From NCBI GenBank assembly GCA_003697065.1, contig RFFY01000064.1, positions 1-20,975 of the forward strand: 20,975 nucleotides of DNA, read 5' to 3'. Numbering within the stretch: the stretch's first letter is position 1; each line of letters opens with the position of its first letter. Under the pieces are notes generated by a model, which was not told the origin of the DNA, made no database searches, and saw nothing but the letters and a program-made list of their open reading frames with translations. The translations under genes were made by a program, and so were the position numbers. Shown in pieces: positions 1-7,168 of this stretch. The DNA is from Actinomyces sp. (lineage in GTDB: Bacteria > Actinomycetota > Acidimicrobiia > Acidimicrobiales > Aldehydirespiratoraceae).

Positions 1-29
1 CCCGCGTTCCCCCCGGAAAGGAGTGCCGC

Positions 30-2378
30 GTGCTGGCAGGACTCGGTCGTCTCGCTGTCGATCACCGCCGCTGGGTGGTCGCCGCCTGGTTGGTGAGCCT
101 CCTCGTCGTCATGGGCGCGGGCCGTGTCCTGGGCGGCGAGTACGTCACCAACCCCCAGAGCCCCTCGTCGGAGTCGACCGACGGGTTCGACCTCGTCGAC
201 CGGGCCTTCGGCGGTCTGGGCAGCGGCCTGACCGGGACCATCGTGTTCCGGGCCGACGCCGGGGTCGACGACCCGGCGGTCGTCGCCGTCATGGGGGAGC
301 TCTTCGACCGGGTGGCGGCCATCGACGGGGTGGCGGCCGTCGAGAGCCCCTATGCGGGTGAGCGGGGCGCCGCCCGCATCGCCCGGAGCGGTCCCGACGC
401 CGGGCGCATCGCCTACGCGACCGTCGACCTCGACCGCTCGGTCGACCGCTCCCGGGCCGAGGACATCGGAATCGAGATCGGCCGGATCGTCGACGAGGTC
501 GTCGGCGACACCCCGGGACTCCAGGTCGAGATCGGGGGCAGCGCCCTGGCCAGCGTCGAGCCGCCCAGCTCGGAGCTGATCGGCCTGGCCTTCGCCATCG
601 TGGTGCTCATCGTCGCCTTCGGCTCGGTGCTGGCCATGGGGCTGCCCATCGGGGTCGCCCTGGCCGGGGTGGGCACCGGCATCGGGCTCATCACCCTCCT
701 GTCGCGGGTCACGACCATGCCCGAGTTCGCCACGACGATCGGCGCCATGATCGGCCTGGGTGTGGGCATCGACTACGCCTTGTTCATCGTCACCCGCCAC
801 CGGGAGGGGACGGCGCGCGGCCTCGACACCCGCGAGGCCATCGTGCGGGCCATCGACACCGCGGGCCGGGCCGTGATCTTCGCCGGGGCCACCGTCGTCG
901 TCTCCCTGCTCGGCATGCTGCTCATCGGCCTGCCCTTCGTGTCGGGCCTGGCCCTGGGGGCGGCCGTCACGGTGGGCGTCACGATGGTGGCGTCGGTGAC
1001 CCTGCTGCCGGCCCTCGTGGGCTTCGCCGGTCACCGCCTCGAGGTGACGCGCCGTCGGGGCCTGGTGGCCGCCGCCCTGGTGGCGCTGGCCCTGCTCGGC
1101 GCCGGGTTGCACGTCCAGCCCCTCCTCGTCGGTCTCCCCCTCGCCGTCGTCGTGCTGGCGGCCAGCCTCGTCGTGGCGCCCCTGCGGGTCGAGGTCCGTC
1201 GCCGCGGACCCGACCCCGGGCGGGAGACCGTCGCCCACCGCTGGAGCCGCCTCGTGCAGGCCCACCCCTGGTGGGGGGTGCTGGTCGGAGCCGGCCTGCT
1301 CGCCGTGTTGGCGGCACCGGTGTTCTCGATGCGTCTCGGCTTCTCCGACGAGGGGAACTTCACCCCCGACACCACCACGAGGCGGGCCTACGACCTGCTG
1401 GCCGAGGGGTTCGGTCCCGGTTTCAACGGGCCCCTGCTGGTGGCCGTCGACATCGGCGACCCCGCCGATGCCGTCCACCTGGCCGAGCTGACGGCGGCTC
1501 TCGGGGACGTCGAGGGGGTGGCCCGGGTGGCGCCCCCCGTCCTCGACGACCCGGCCCGGCCCAGCGCCGCTCTCATCCAGGTGGTGCCCACCACCTCACC
1601 CCAGGACGAGGCCACGACCGACCTCGTCCGGCACCTGCGGGCCGACGTGATCCCCGCCGCCACCGCCGGCACGACCCTGGACGTGATGGTCACGGGTCGC
1701 ACGGCGGCGGCCATCGACTTCACCGACTACCTCGCCGGGCGCCTCGTCGTGTTCATCGCCGCCGTCCTCGCCGTGTCCTTCCTGTTGCTCATGGCGGTGT
1801 TCCGTTCCCTGCTCGTGCCCCTCAAGGCGGTGATCATGAACGTCTTGTCGATCGCCGCCGCCTACGGGGTGGCCGTCGCCGCCTTCCAGTGGGGCTGGGG
1901 GGCGTCGGTGCTCGATGTGGCACCGGGCGCGCCCATCGAACCCTTCCTGCCCATGATGATGTTCGCCATCGTCTTCGGTCTGTCGATGGACTACGAGGTC
2001 TTCCTGCTGTCGCGGGTCAAGGAGGAGTTCGTCCGTACGGGCCGGCCCGACGCCTCGGTCACCGAGGGACTGGCCGCCACGGCCCGGGTGATCAGTGCCG
2101 CCGCCGCCATCATGGTCGTCGTCTTCGGCAGCTTCGTCTTCGACGCCAACCGCATCGTCAAGCTGTTCGGCACCGGCATGGCGGTGGCGGTCCTGCTCGA
2201 CGCCACCGTGGTGCGCCTCCTGCTGGTGCCGTCAACCATGCAGCTCCTCGGGCGTCTCAACTGGTGGCTGCCGGGCTGGCTCGACCGGATCCTGCCCCGC
2301 CTCGACGTGGAGGGACACGGCGACGAGCCTCCCGAACCGCCGGCGCCGAGCCCCGAGCGCGAACTGGTCGGCGTCTGA
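30..2378 (+). CDS. MMPL/RND-family transporter
   Basis: A 782-aa inner-membrane protein of the MMPL branch of the RND superfamily, which uses the proton gradient to export lipids or other hydrophobic compounds. The sequence shows the two-fold RND layout: one N-terminal membrane segment (about residues 15-32), an extracytoplasmic domain, a bundle of membrane segments (about 183-335), a second membrane-entry segment (about 412-435), a second outer domain, and a second bundle (about 570-755). Both halves carry the expected Asp-Tyr pair in a glycine-containing helix, D248-Y249 and D654-Y655, the proton-relay positions known from MmpL3-type proteins. The GTG start is supported by GGAAAGGAG at 15-23 with a 6-nt spacer. 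The neighbouring sulfatase gene is convergent, so no operon partner is visible. The tail after about residue 760 is Pro/Glu-rich and probably cytoplasmic. The substrate cannot be read from the sequence. Confidence 0.93.
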   Translation: MLAGLGRLAVDHRRWVVAAWLVSLLVVMGAGRVLGGEYVTNPQSPSSESTDGFDLVDRAFGGLGSGLTGTIVFRADAGVDDPAVVAVMGELFDRVAAIDGVAAVESPYAGERGAARIARSGPDAGRIAYATVDLDRSVDRSRAEDIGIEIGRIVDEVVGDTPGLQVEIGGSALASVEPPSSELIGLAFAIVVLIVAFGSVLAMGLPIGVALAGVGTGIGLITLLSRVTTMPEFATTIGAMIGLGVGIDYALFIVTRHREGTARGLDTREAIVRAIDTAGRAVIFAGATVVVSLLGMLLIGLPFVSGLALGAAVTVGVTMVASVTLLPALVGFAGHRLEVTRRRGLVAAALVALALLGAGLHVQPLLVGLPLAVVVLAASLVVAPLRVEVRRRGPDPGRETVAHRWSRLVQAHPWWGVLVGAGLLAVLAAPVFSMRLGFSDEGNFTPDTTTRRAYDLLAEGFGPGFNGPLLVAVDIGDPADAVHLAELTAALGDVEGVARVAPPVLDDPARPSAALIQVVPTTSPQDEATTDLVRHLRADVIPAATAGTTLDVMVTGRTAAAIDFTDYLAGRLVVFIAAVLAVSFLLLMAVFRSLLVPLKAVIMNVLSIAAAYGVAVAAFQWGWGASVLDVAPGAPIEPFLPMMMFAIVFGLSMDYEVFLLSRVKEEFVRTGRPDASVTEGLAATARVISAAAAIMVVVFGSFVFDANRIVKLFGTGMAVAVLLDATVVRLLLVPSTMQLLGRLNWWLPGWLDRILPRLDVEGHGDEPPEPPAPSPERELVGV

Positions 2379-2395
2379 GTCGCGCCGGCGCCGGC

Positions 2396-2408
2396 CGGGC
2401 GCCGCCCG
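2396..2408. terminator. Possible hairpin between convergent genes
   Basis: CGGGC-GCC-GCCCG forms a 5-bp GC stem in the 31-bp gap between the MMPL stop and the sulfatase stop. It is short and has only two T residues after it on the plus strand, so in DNA this GC-rich it could be chance. Confidence 0.22.
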
Positions 2409-2409
2409 T

Positions 2410-3945
2410 TCAGGGCGTGCCGTCGTGGCCGGCCGCCTCGCCCAACTCGGCGTACTCGAGGGCGAGCAGGCGGGCGAAGAGCTCGCGTGTCTCGTGCCGG
2501 AAGGCCCGCTCGACGGCCCGGTTGCGCAGCTCGCCGGGATCGTCGTCGAGCTGGTACCACTCGTGGTCGCACTCGTCGAAGGCGGCGTCGGGGCCGAACA
2601 GCTTGGGCTCGGGATCCGGGGTGCCGTCGCGGCGGATGCCGCCGCCGATGCCGTAGTAGCGGGCGTACTTGGTCGTGCCGTCGAAGAAGCCCCGCACGGC
2701 GTAGCGGCAGTTGCGGATGAGCTCCGACTGGGCGGAGTCCTGGGCGAAGAACACCGCCTCGCGCACCGAGGCCGAGGGATCGTCGAGCACGGGACCCAGG
2801 TCGGCGCCGGGAAGGCCGGCGCCGGCGGGGTCCACACCGGCGAGGGCGCAGATGGTGGCGGCCAGGTCGACGTGGGTGGAGAGGGCGTCGGTGACCGAGC
2901 CCGGCGTCGCCCGTCCCGGCGCCCTCACCACGAGGGGAACGCCCATGACCTCCTCGTAGACACACGGCAACTTGGCCCGCAGACCGTGGGCCCCGCAGGC
3001 GTCGCCGTGATCGGAGGTGTAGACGACGACGGTGTCGTCGGCGAGACCCTGGCGGTCGACGGCGTCGAGGAGGCGTCCCAGGCTCACGTCGAGGTGCTCG
3101 TGGAGCCAGGCGTAGTAGTCGAGCTGGCGGAGCCACATCTCGGTGTCGCCGGGATCGATGCGGCCCACGAAGTGCTCGGTGTTGCGGACGTGGCGCCAGG
3201 CCCTCTGGACCTCGGGCTTGGTGTGCAGGTCGTCGTCGAAGTTGTCGGGGAGACGATCGAAGCGACGCTCGATCGGTGGGGGCGGTTCGAGCTCCAGGTC
3301 GCCGAGACGGAGGCGCCGGATGGCGTCGAAGATCTCGCGGTCGGCGGGATGAGCGGCGAGGTGGTCGGGCTGGTCGATGGGGAACCACATGATGTCGTGG
3401 GGGTTCACCAGGGCGACGGTGAGGAACCAGGGCGTGGTGTCGTCGGCGTGGTCGGCGAGCCACGAGACGGCCTGGTCGCAGATGAGGGGATCGAAGTGGC
3501 GTCCGCTCCACGCCGATCCCGTGTAGTGGACGTCGTCGCCGGTCCAGTCGGCGTAACCGTGGGCCTCCATGTCGGGCGTGTTGGAGTGCGACAGGTGCCA
3601 CTTGCCCAGGTACGCCGTGCGATACCCGGCACCGCGCAGGAGGTGGCCCAGGGTGGGAAGGGCGGGGTCCAGGGCGGTGTGGGTGGGGAAGCTGACGTTG
3701 TCGACCACGCCGTGCTGGTGCAGGTACAGACCCGTGTAGAGGCTCGCCCGCGAGGGCGAACACGGCGAGGTGTGGGTGAAGTGGCGGCGGAAGGTCAGGC
3801 CTTCGGCGGCGAGGCGCTCGTGGGCGGGGAGGTCGGCATGGTCCGCCAACCAGTCGGTGCGCCGCTCCTCGTCGGAGACGACGAGGAGGATGTTGGGTCG
3901 CTCGGCGCGGTCGGACCCGGCGGCGTGGGTGACGTGTTCGTTCAC
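2410..3945 (-). CDS. Type I sulfatase (formylglycine-dependent)
   Basis: A 511-aa arylsulfatase/choline-sulfatase-like enzyme of the alkaline phosphatase superfamily, which hydrolyses sulfate (or related) esters. The activation motif is C62-S-P-S-R66, followed by ASLYTG; in this family that Cys is converted to formylglycine. Further family features are D25-E26 in the N-terminal metal site, G-K115-W-H117, N181-P-H-D, and the second metal pair D312-H313 in the TSDHGD segment. No signal peptide is visible, so the protein is probably cytoplasmic. The GTG start at 3945 is chosen because it gives a normal N-terminus (PNILLVVSDEE at about 17-27) and overlaps the TGA of the upstream gene in a GTGA, which suggests translational coupling. 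The reading frame stays open far upstream, but only as a shadow of the neighbouring gene. No formylglycine-generating enzyme gene is in the window. The substrate is unknown. Confidence 0.93.
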   Translation of the reverse strand: MNEHVTHAAGSDRAERPNILLVVSDEERRTDWLADHADLPAHERLAAEGLTFRRHFTHTSPCSPSRASLYTGLYLHQHGVVDNVSFPTHTALDPALPTLGHLLRGAGYRTAYLGKWHLSHSNTPDMEAHGYADWTGDDVHYTGSAWSGRHFDPLICDQAVSWLADHADDTTPWFLTVALVNPHDIMWFPIDQPDHLAAHPADREIFDAIRRLRLGDLELEPPPPIERRFDRLPDNFDDDLHTKPEVQRAWRHVRNTEHFVGRIDPGDTEMWLRQLDYYAWLHEHLDVSLGRLLDAVDRQGLADDTVVVYTSDHGDACGAHGLRAKLPCVYEEVMGVPLVVRAPGRATPGSVTDALSTHVDLAATICALAGVDPAGAGLPGADLGPVLDDPSASVREAVFFAQDSAQSELIRNCRYAVRGFFDGTTKYARYYGIGGGIRRDGTPDPEPKLFGPDAAFDECDHEWYQLDDDPGELRNRAVERAFRHETRELFARLLALEYAELGEAAGHDGTP

Positions 3946-5129
3946 GAGCGGAGGTCCTCGAGAGGGACGAGGCGGGTGGTGATCTCGGGTACGTGGCGGG
4001 GGCGGACGAAGCGCAGGCCCATCACCCCGTGGTCGCGGGGGCCGGGATCGATCCAGTTGGGGCGTCCCGGGTCGTCGGGGGCGACGACGATCGACACCCG
4101 GTCGCCCTCGACGACGGCGTTCTGCCGGTCGACGTAGCCGTGTCCGCGGGCGTAGTCGGCCAGGTTCTCCATCCAGTGGTTGCAGAGCTGGAAGTTCCAG
4201 TGGGTGCACTCGGGCTCGTCGAACTCGACGAGGAGGGCGGTTCCGGGCGCCAGGCGCCAGTAGCCGAACTCGAAGTGGCGGTCGTCGGGGGACCCGCCGA
4301 TGCGTTCGTACCAGCCCGTGGTGAGATCGAGGCCGTTTTCGAGGGTGCGGAGGTGCTCGACCCAGCCCGCGTAGTCGGCGGCGACCCCGAACACGAGCTG
4401 GGCCGTGACGGCTAGGCGGGTGGCCATGTCGGCCGGGTCGGGGGTCTCGGGGTCGCCGGGGCCGTCGAGGCAGGCGATGGTGAGGCGGGGCGGGCGTTGG
4501 GTGCTGCGGTCCTCGTAGACGACACGCATCATGAGCTCGCGGGTGAGCGGGGTCATCGGCATCCACGGACCGGGCTGCTCGTCGACGGCGAGCACGAAGT
4601 CGACGGTGCCGTCGGCGTCGGTGAAGTCGTCGAGCAGGGCGGTGTGGGGCGTGAGGGCGCGGTTGGGGTTGAAGGTCTCGAGGAACTCGCCGGCGCGGGC
4701 GCCCACGGGGGCGGCGCCCACGTCGGGTGGGATGGGCGGGCTCCACGCCGACATGTGGACGTAGGCGTCGCCCCGGGATCCGGTGATCCGGTAGCGGTGG
4801 CGGGGGTCGACGGGTTGGACGACGTGGTCCTGGTTGGGCGACTGCACCCCCTGGCCGCCGCGCAGGGGGGCGGGGATGACGGCGATGGGGCGGGGCTCGG
4901 GACCGGGCGTGCGGCGTTCGAGGGCCCGGAACTGGGCCATGAGCAGCATGCGCAGCACGAAGCGGTACCCCTCGACGTGGTCGGCGGGATCGTCGCCGGC
5001 GTGGTCACGCACGACGTGGCCGGCCGCCCGGAGGACGTCGCAGAAGTCGTCCCACGCCCGCCCGTCGAGGAGGCGGCGCCGTCGGATGGTGTCGAGGGTG
5101 TCGGGGTCGGCCCCGATGGGATCGGTCAC
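3942..5129 (-). CDS. DUF1214-domain-type protein, function unknown
   Basis: A 395-aa protein resembling DUF1214-type proteins of actinobacteria, which often sit beside steroid or acyl-CoA catabolic genes. I recognise the C-terminal third: a segment with THWNFQLCNHWMENL (about 310-325), then a VSIVVAPDDPGRPNWIDPG stretch (about 347-366), the usual pattern near the end of that domain. The middle carries the HRYRITGSRGDAYVHMS strand pattern. No signal peptide or membrane helix is evident. The start is GTG at 5129; the ribosome site before it is weak. It lies 37 nt after the maoC-like gene and its TGA overlaps the sulfatase GTG by four bases, so the three genes probably form one transcript. The domain's biochemical role is not established, so I assign none. 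Confidence 0.8.
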   Translation of the reverse strand: MTDPIGADPDTLDTIRRRRLLDGRAWDDFCDVLRAAGHVVRDHAGDDPADHVEGYRFVLRMLLMAQFRALERRTPGPEPRPIAVIPAPLRGGQGVQSPNQDHVVQPVDPRHRYRITGSRGDAYVHMSAWSPPIPPDVGAAPVGARAGEFLETFNPNRALTPHTALLDDFTDADGTVDFVLAVDEQPGPWMPMTPLTRELMMRVVYEDRSTQRPPRLTIACLDGPGDPETPDPADMATRLAVTAQLVFGVAADYAGWVEHLRTLENGLDLTTGWYERIGGSPDDRHFEFGYWRLAPGTALLVEFDEPECTHWNFQLCNHWMENLADYARGHGYVDRQNAVVEGDRVSIVVAPDDPGRPNWIDPGPRDHGVMGLRFVRPRHVPEITTRLVPLEDLRS

Positions 5130-5166
5130 GGCTCGTCCGTCGGTCGGGGCCCGGGGTGCCGGACCC

Positions 5167-5631
5167 TCAGCCCTGGAACAGGGACAGGGAGGTGTACAGC
5201 AGCGAGGGACGCTCGTTGCCGACGACGTGGACGGCGGCCTGCACCTTGACCAGGGTCCCCGAGCCCTTGGCCTCGGCGCCGACGAGACGCGAGCGCCCGT
5301 GGATCTCGGAGTCGGCCGGGACCGGGGACAGGAAGCGGGCCCCGTCGCAGCCGTAGTTGACGATGTTGGCGTGGCCGGTGATGGCCACGGGGAAGGTCAT
5401 GAGGCGGGGCAGGAGGCTCATGGTGAGAAAGCCGTGGGCGATCGGTCCCCCGAAGGGGCTCTCGCGGCGGCAGCGCTCGATGTCGACGTGGATCCACTGG
5501 TGGTCGCCGGTGAGGTCGGCGAACTCGTTGATCATCTGCTGGGTGACGCGGATGGGTGCGCTCCAGTCGCCGAACTCCTCGCTGGCGGCGGCGTTGATGG
5601 CGTCGACGTCGTCGAATCGGATGGGTTCCAT
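5167..5631 (-). CDS. MaoC-like (R)-specific enoyl-CoA hydratase
   Basis: A 154-aa single hot-dog-fold protein of the MaoC/PhaJ family, which hydrates trans-2-enoyl-CoA in fatty-acid or side-chain beta-oxidation. The catalytic signature is clear: FADLTGDHQWIHVD with D43 and H48 (the Asp/His dyad spacing of the family), then SPFGGPIAHGFLTMSL. The length is typical for a one-domain MaoC. The frame is open further upstream, but ATG 5631 is preceded by AGGAG with a 5-nt spacer and gives the normal N-terminus, so it is preferred. It is the first gene of the leftward group maoC, DUF1214, sulfatase. The acyl-CoA substrate cannot be deduced. Confidence 0.9.
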   Translation of the reverse strand: MEPIRFDDVDAINAAASEEFGDWSAPIRVTQQMINEFADLTGDHQWIHVDIERCRRESPFGGPIAHGFLTMSLLPRLMTFPVAITGHANIVNYGCDGARFLSPVPADSEIHGRSRLVGAEAKGSGTLVKVQAAVHVVGNERPSLLYTSLSLFQG

Positions 5632-5798
5632 GGCGGCTCCTGTGCGATCGGTCGGGCGGTCGCCCGCGATCATCGGCGCCGCCGGCGCCGGGGGCAAGCC
5701 CGGACGGTCCCGCCGGTCGCGGTGACGGTCGGGCGGGCGGGCCGTGCCGGCTCTCTGGTGCGGCGCGCGGGGCGTGTGCGATCATGGACGCGTCCGAA

Positions 5799-5816
5799 CG
5801 CCGGCCGTGGCCGGCG
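5799..5816. repeat. 18-bp near-palindrome
   Basis: CGCCGGCC-GT-GGCCGGCG: two 8-bp complementary arms around a 2-bp centre, the shape expected of a dimeric regulator's operator. In very GC-rich DNA some such palindromes arise by chance. Confidence 0.4.
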
Positions 5817-5858
5817 CCCGAACCACCCGGGGCCGCGCGGGCACCCGGATGGCCGCGG

Positions 5859-5904
5859 GGCGGTGGTGCGCTCCGGACTGGGGGAGGAGGAGCGCACCAC
5901 CGCC
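5859..5904. repeat. Perfect 16-bp inverted repeat
   Basis: Arms at 5859-5874 (GGCGGTGGTGCGCTCC) and 5889-5904 are exact reverse complements, separated by 14 nt (5875-5888). As RNA it would be a very stable hairpin about 110 nt before the phosphotransferase start. No T-tract follows on either strand, which argues against a simple terminator. It could be an operator pair or a leader structure. Confidence 0.75.
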
Positions 5905-5970
5905 ACCGCTCACCGCCCACCAGCGCCCCCGAACGCCAGCCCCCTGGCGCCAGGGCCTCCAGACACCAGC

Positions 5971-6010
5971 GCCTCCGAAGCCACTGCCTCCGAAGCGAAT
6001 GCCTCCGACG
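5971..6010. repeat. 15-bp tandem direct repeats at the phosphotransferase start
   Basis: GCCTCCGAAG starts at 5971 and 5986, with a one-mismatch copy GCCTCCGACG at 6001; a GCCTCC core at 5955 may be a degenerate fourth copy. The period is 15 bp. The array runs directly into ATG 6011 and includes an in-frame ATG at 5999, so it lies either in the leader or at the N-terminal codons. Confidence 0.6.
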
Positions 6011-7126
6011 ATGGCTGCCGACCCGAACCCGCTTCCCGCCACCCTCGACGAGATCACCCCGGCCTGGCTCACGGCTGCCCTGCGTCACGGCGGCCACGAG
6101 GTCCCCGCCGTGGCCGAGCTCGTGCTCGAACCCATCGGGGGCATCGTCGGGGCCACGGGCCAGATCGGGCGTCTGCGGGTGACCTGGAGCGGACCGTGTG
6201 AGCTCGGTTCGAGCTTCGTGGTCAAGGCGCCCAACACCGACGAGTTCTCGCGCCTGGCGAACGAGGTGATGCGTTTCTACGAGCGTGAGGCCGGCTTCTA
6301 CCGCGAGATCGCCCACCGCATCGACCTTCCCCACCCGGCCTGCTACGTCAACCTCTACGACCCGGCCCGTGACCACAACATCCTCGTCCTCGAGGACGTC
6401 GCCCCCGCCGTCGACGGCGACTGTCTCGACGGGGTCGACTTCGACACGGCCCGCCGCCTGGTCGAGATGCTGGGTGTCCTGCACGGGCACTTCTGGATGG
6501 ACGAGTCCCTCGTGGCGGACTGGCTCGTGACCTGGGACCGCGAGGCGTACTGGAGCAACGCCTGGATCGGGCAGACGGCGTGGACGGCGTTCACCGAGGC
6601 CGAGCCCCACTTCTTCCCCGACGACGTGGCCCGGGTGGTGGCCGAGCGGTACCTGTGGGACACCCGGGCCTTCTGCGAGAGGATCGATCGACGGCCTTGG
6701 ACCTACTGCCACGGCGACTACCAGCTCGACAACATCTTGTTCCGCGAGGACGGTCCGGTCATCGTCGACTGGCAGATGGGTCTGCGCAACTGTCCGGGCA
6801 ACGACGTGGCGTGGTTCCTGGCCACCTCGTGCCGCGACCACGTGGACCGGGAGCGGGAGCTTCTCGACGCCTACCGGGCGTCGCTGGCGGCCGCCGGGGG
6901 TCCCGCCTGGAGCCACGACGAGCTCCTCGAGGACCTGTGCTGGGGCCTGGTGACCTGGGTGGGCGGTCAGCCCGTGACCATGGTGGCCGACCAGTCCCAC
7001 CACGGCGAGCACGCCGAGCGGATGCGGCGTCGCTTCCGCCACTTCGGCGAGGGCACCCGGGACGCGGCCGTGCGCTGGGGCCTGGCCGAGGTGATCGAGG
7101 CGACCTGGGACGACCACGCGCCCTGA
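6011..7126 (+). CDS. APH/ecdysteroid-kinase-like phosphotransferase
   Basis: A 371-aa protein-kinase-like-fold small-molecule phosphotransferase (APH / EcKinase-like). A nucleotide-binding Lys, K72 in VVKAP, sits after a glycine-rich turn (GGIVGATGQIGRL, about 43-55). ILVLEDV is at about 124-130. The catalytic loop is H234-G-D236-YQLD-N241, and the metal-binding Asp is D253 in IVDWQMG. Members of this group in actinobacteria often lie among acyl-CoA or steroid catabolic genes, and here the divergent neighbour is a MaoC hydratase. The start is uncertain: ATG 6011 and in-frame ATG 5999 are both possible, and neither has a good ribosome site. The family has aminoglycoside-kinase relatives, but nothing here indicates antibiotic resistance. 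The acceptor is unknown. Confidence 0.88.
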   Translation: MAADPNPLPATLDEITPAWLTAALRHGGHEVPAVAELVLEPIGGIVGATGQIGRLRVTWSGPCELGSSFVVKAPNTDEFSRLANEVMRFYEREAGFYREIAHRIDLPHPACYVNLYDPARDHNILVLEDVAPAVDGDCLDGVDFDTARRLVEMLGVLHGHFWMDESLVADWLVTWDREAYWSNAWIGQTAWTAFTEAEPHFFPDDVARVVAERYLWDTRAFCERIDRRPWTYCHGDYQLDNILFREDGPVIVDWQMGLRNCPGNDVAWFLATSCRDHVDRERELLDAYRASLAAAGGPAWSHDELLEDLCWGLVTWVGGQPVTMVADQSHHGEHAERMRRRFRHFGEGTRDAAVRWGLAEVIEATWDDHAP

Positions 7127-7147
7127 GCGGACCGGGCGACGCGGGCG

Positions 7148-7168
7148 GCGGTGCGCCGGTCGCACCGC
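7148..7168. terminator. Hairpin between convergent genes
   Basis: GCGGTGCG-CCGGT-CGCACCGC is a perfect 8-bp stem with a 5-nt loop. It fills the second half of the 42-bp gap between the phosphotransferase stop and the SDR stop and abuts the SDR TGA. It lacks a U-tract, but its position and stem suit a bidirectional terminator in a GC-rich actinobacterium. Confidence 0.45.

Larger units (their letters stand above)
5632..6010. promoter_or_regulatory. Repeat-rich divergent spacer
   Basis: This 379-bp region separates the leftward maoC gene from the rightward phosphotransferase gene and holds no credible gene; the frames open across it read as low-complexity Pro/Arg. It carries four inverted repeats: CGGGCG-GT-CGCCCG at 5653-5666, CGGCGCC-GCC-GGCGCCG at 5674-5690, an 18-bp near-palindrome at 5799-5816, and a perfect 16-bp pair at 5859-5904. 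It also has a direct pair TGTGCGATC at 5641-5649 and 5775-5783, and 15-bp-period repeats at 5971-6010. I infer that the promoters and operators of both genes lie here. No confident -35/-10 pair was seen. Confidence 0.5.

Noticed and set aside
2095..4137. Long plus-strand open frame (680 codons) across the end of MMPL and the antisense of the sulfatase and DUF1214-type gene
   Set aside because: Its translation has no family motif and it is antisense to clear genes with catalytic motifs; high GC leaves shadow frames without stops.
3946..4746. Upstream extension of the sulfatase frame to 4746
   Set aside because: The extension is Pro/Arg-rich noise lying over the DUF1214-type gene; the family N-terminus begins just after GTG 3945.
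5784..6182. 132-codon plus-strand frame with ATG in the divergent spacer
   Set aside because: The composition is Pro/Arg/Ser noise and most of it overlaps the phosphotransferase in another frame.
6011..7126. Antibiotic resistance (aminoglycoside phosphotransferase) reading of the kinase-like gene
   Set aside because: Only the generic catalytic loop is shared; context and the remaining sequence fit the ecdysteroid-kinase-like catabolic group better.
5126..7165. 679-codon minus-strand frame opposite the phosphotransferase
   Set aside because: It spans a spacer and the antisense of two real genes and shows no recognisable domain.
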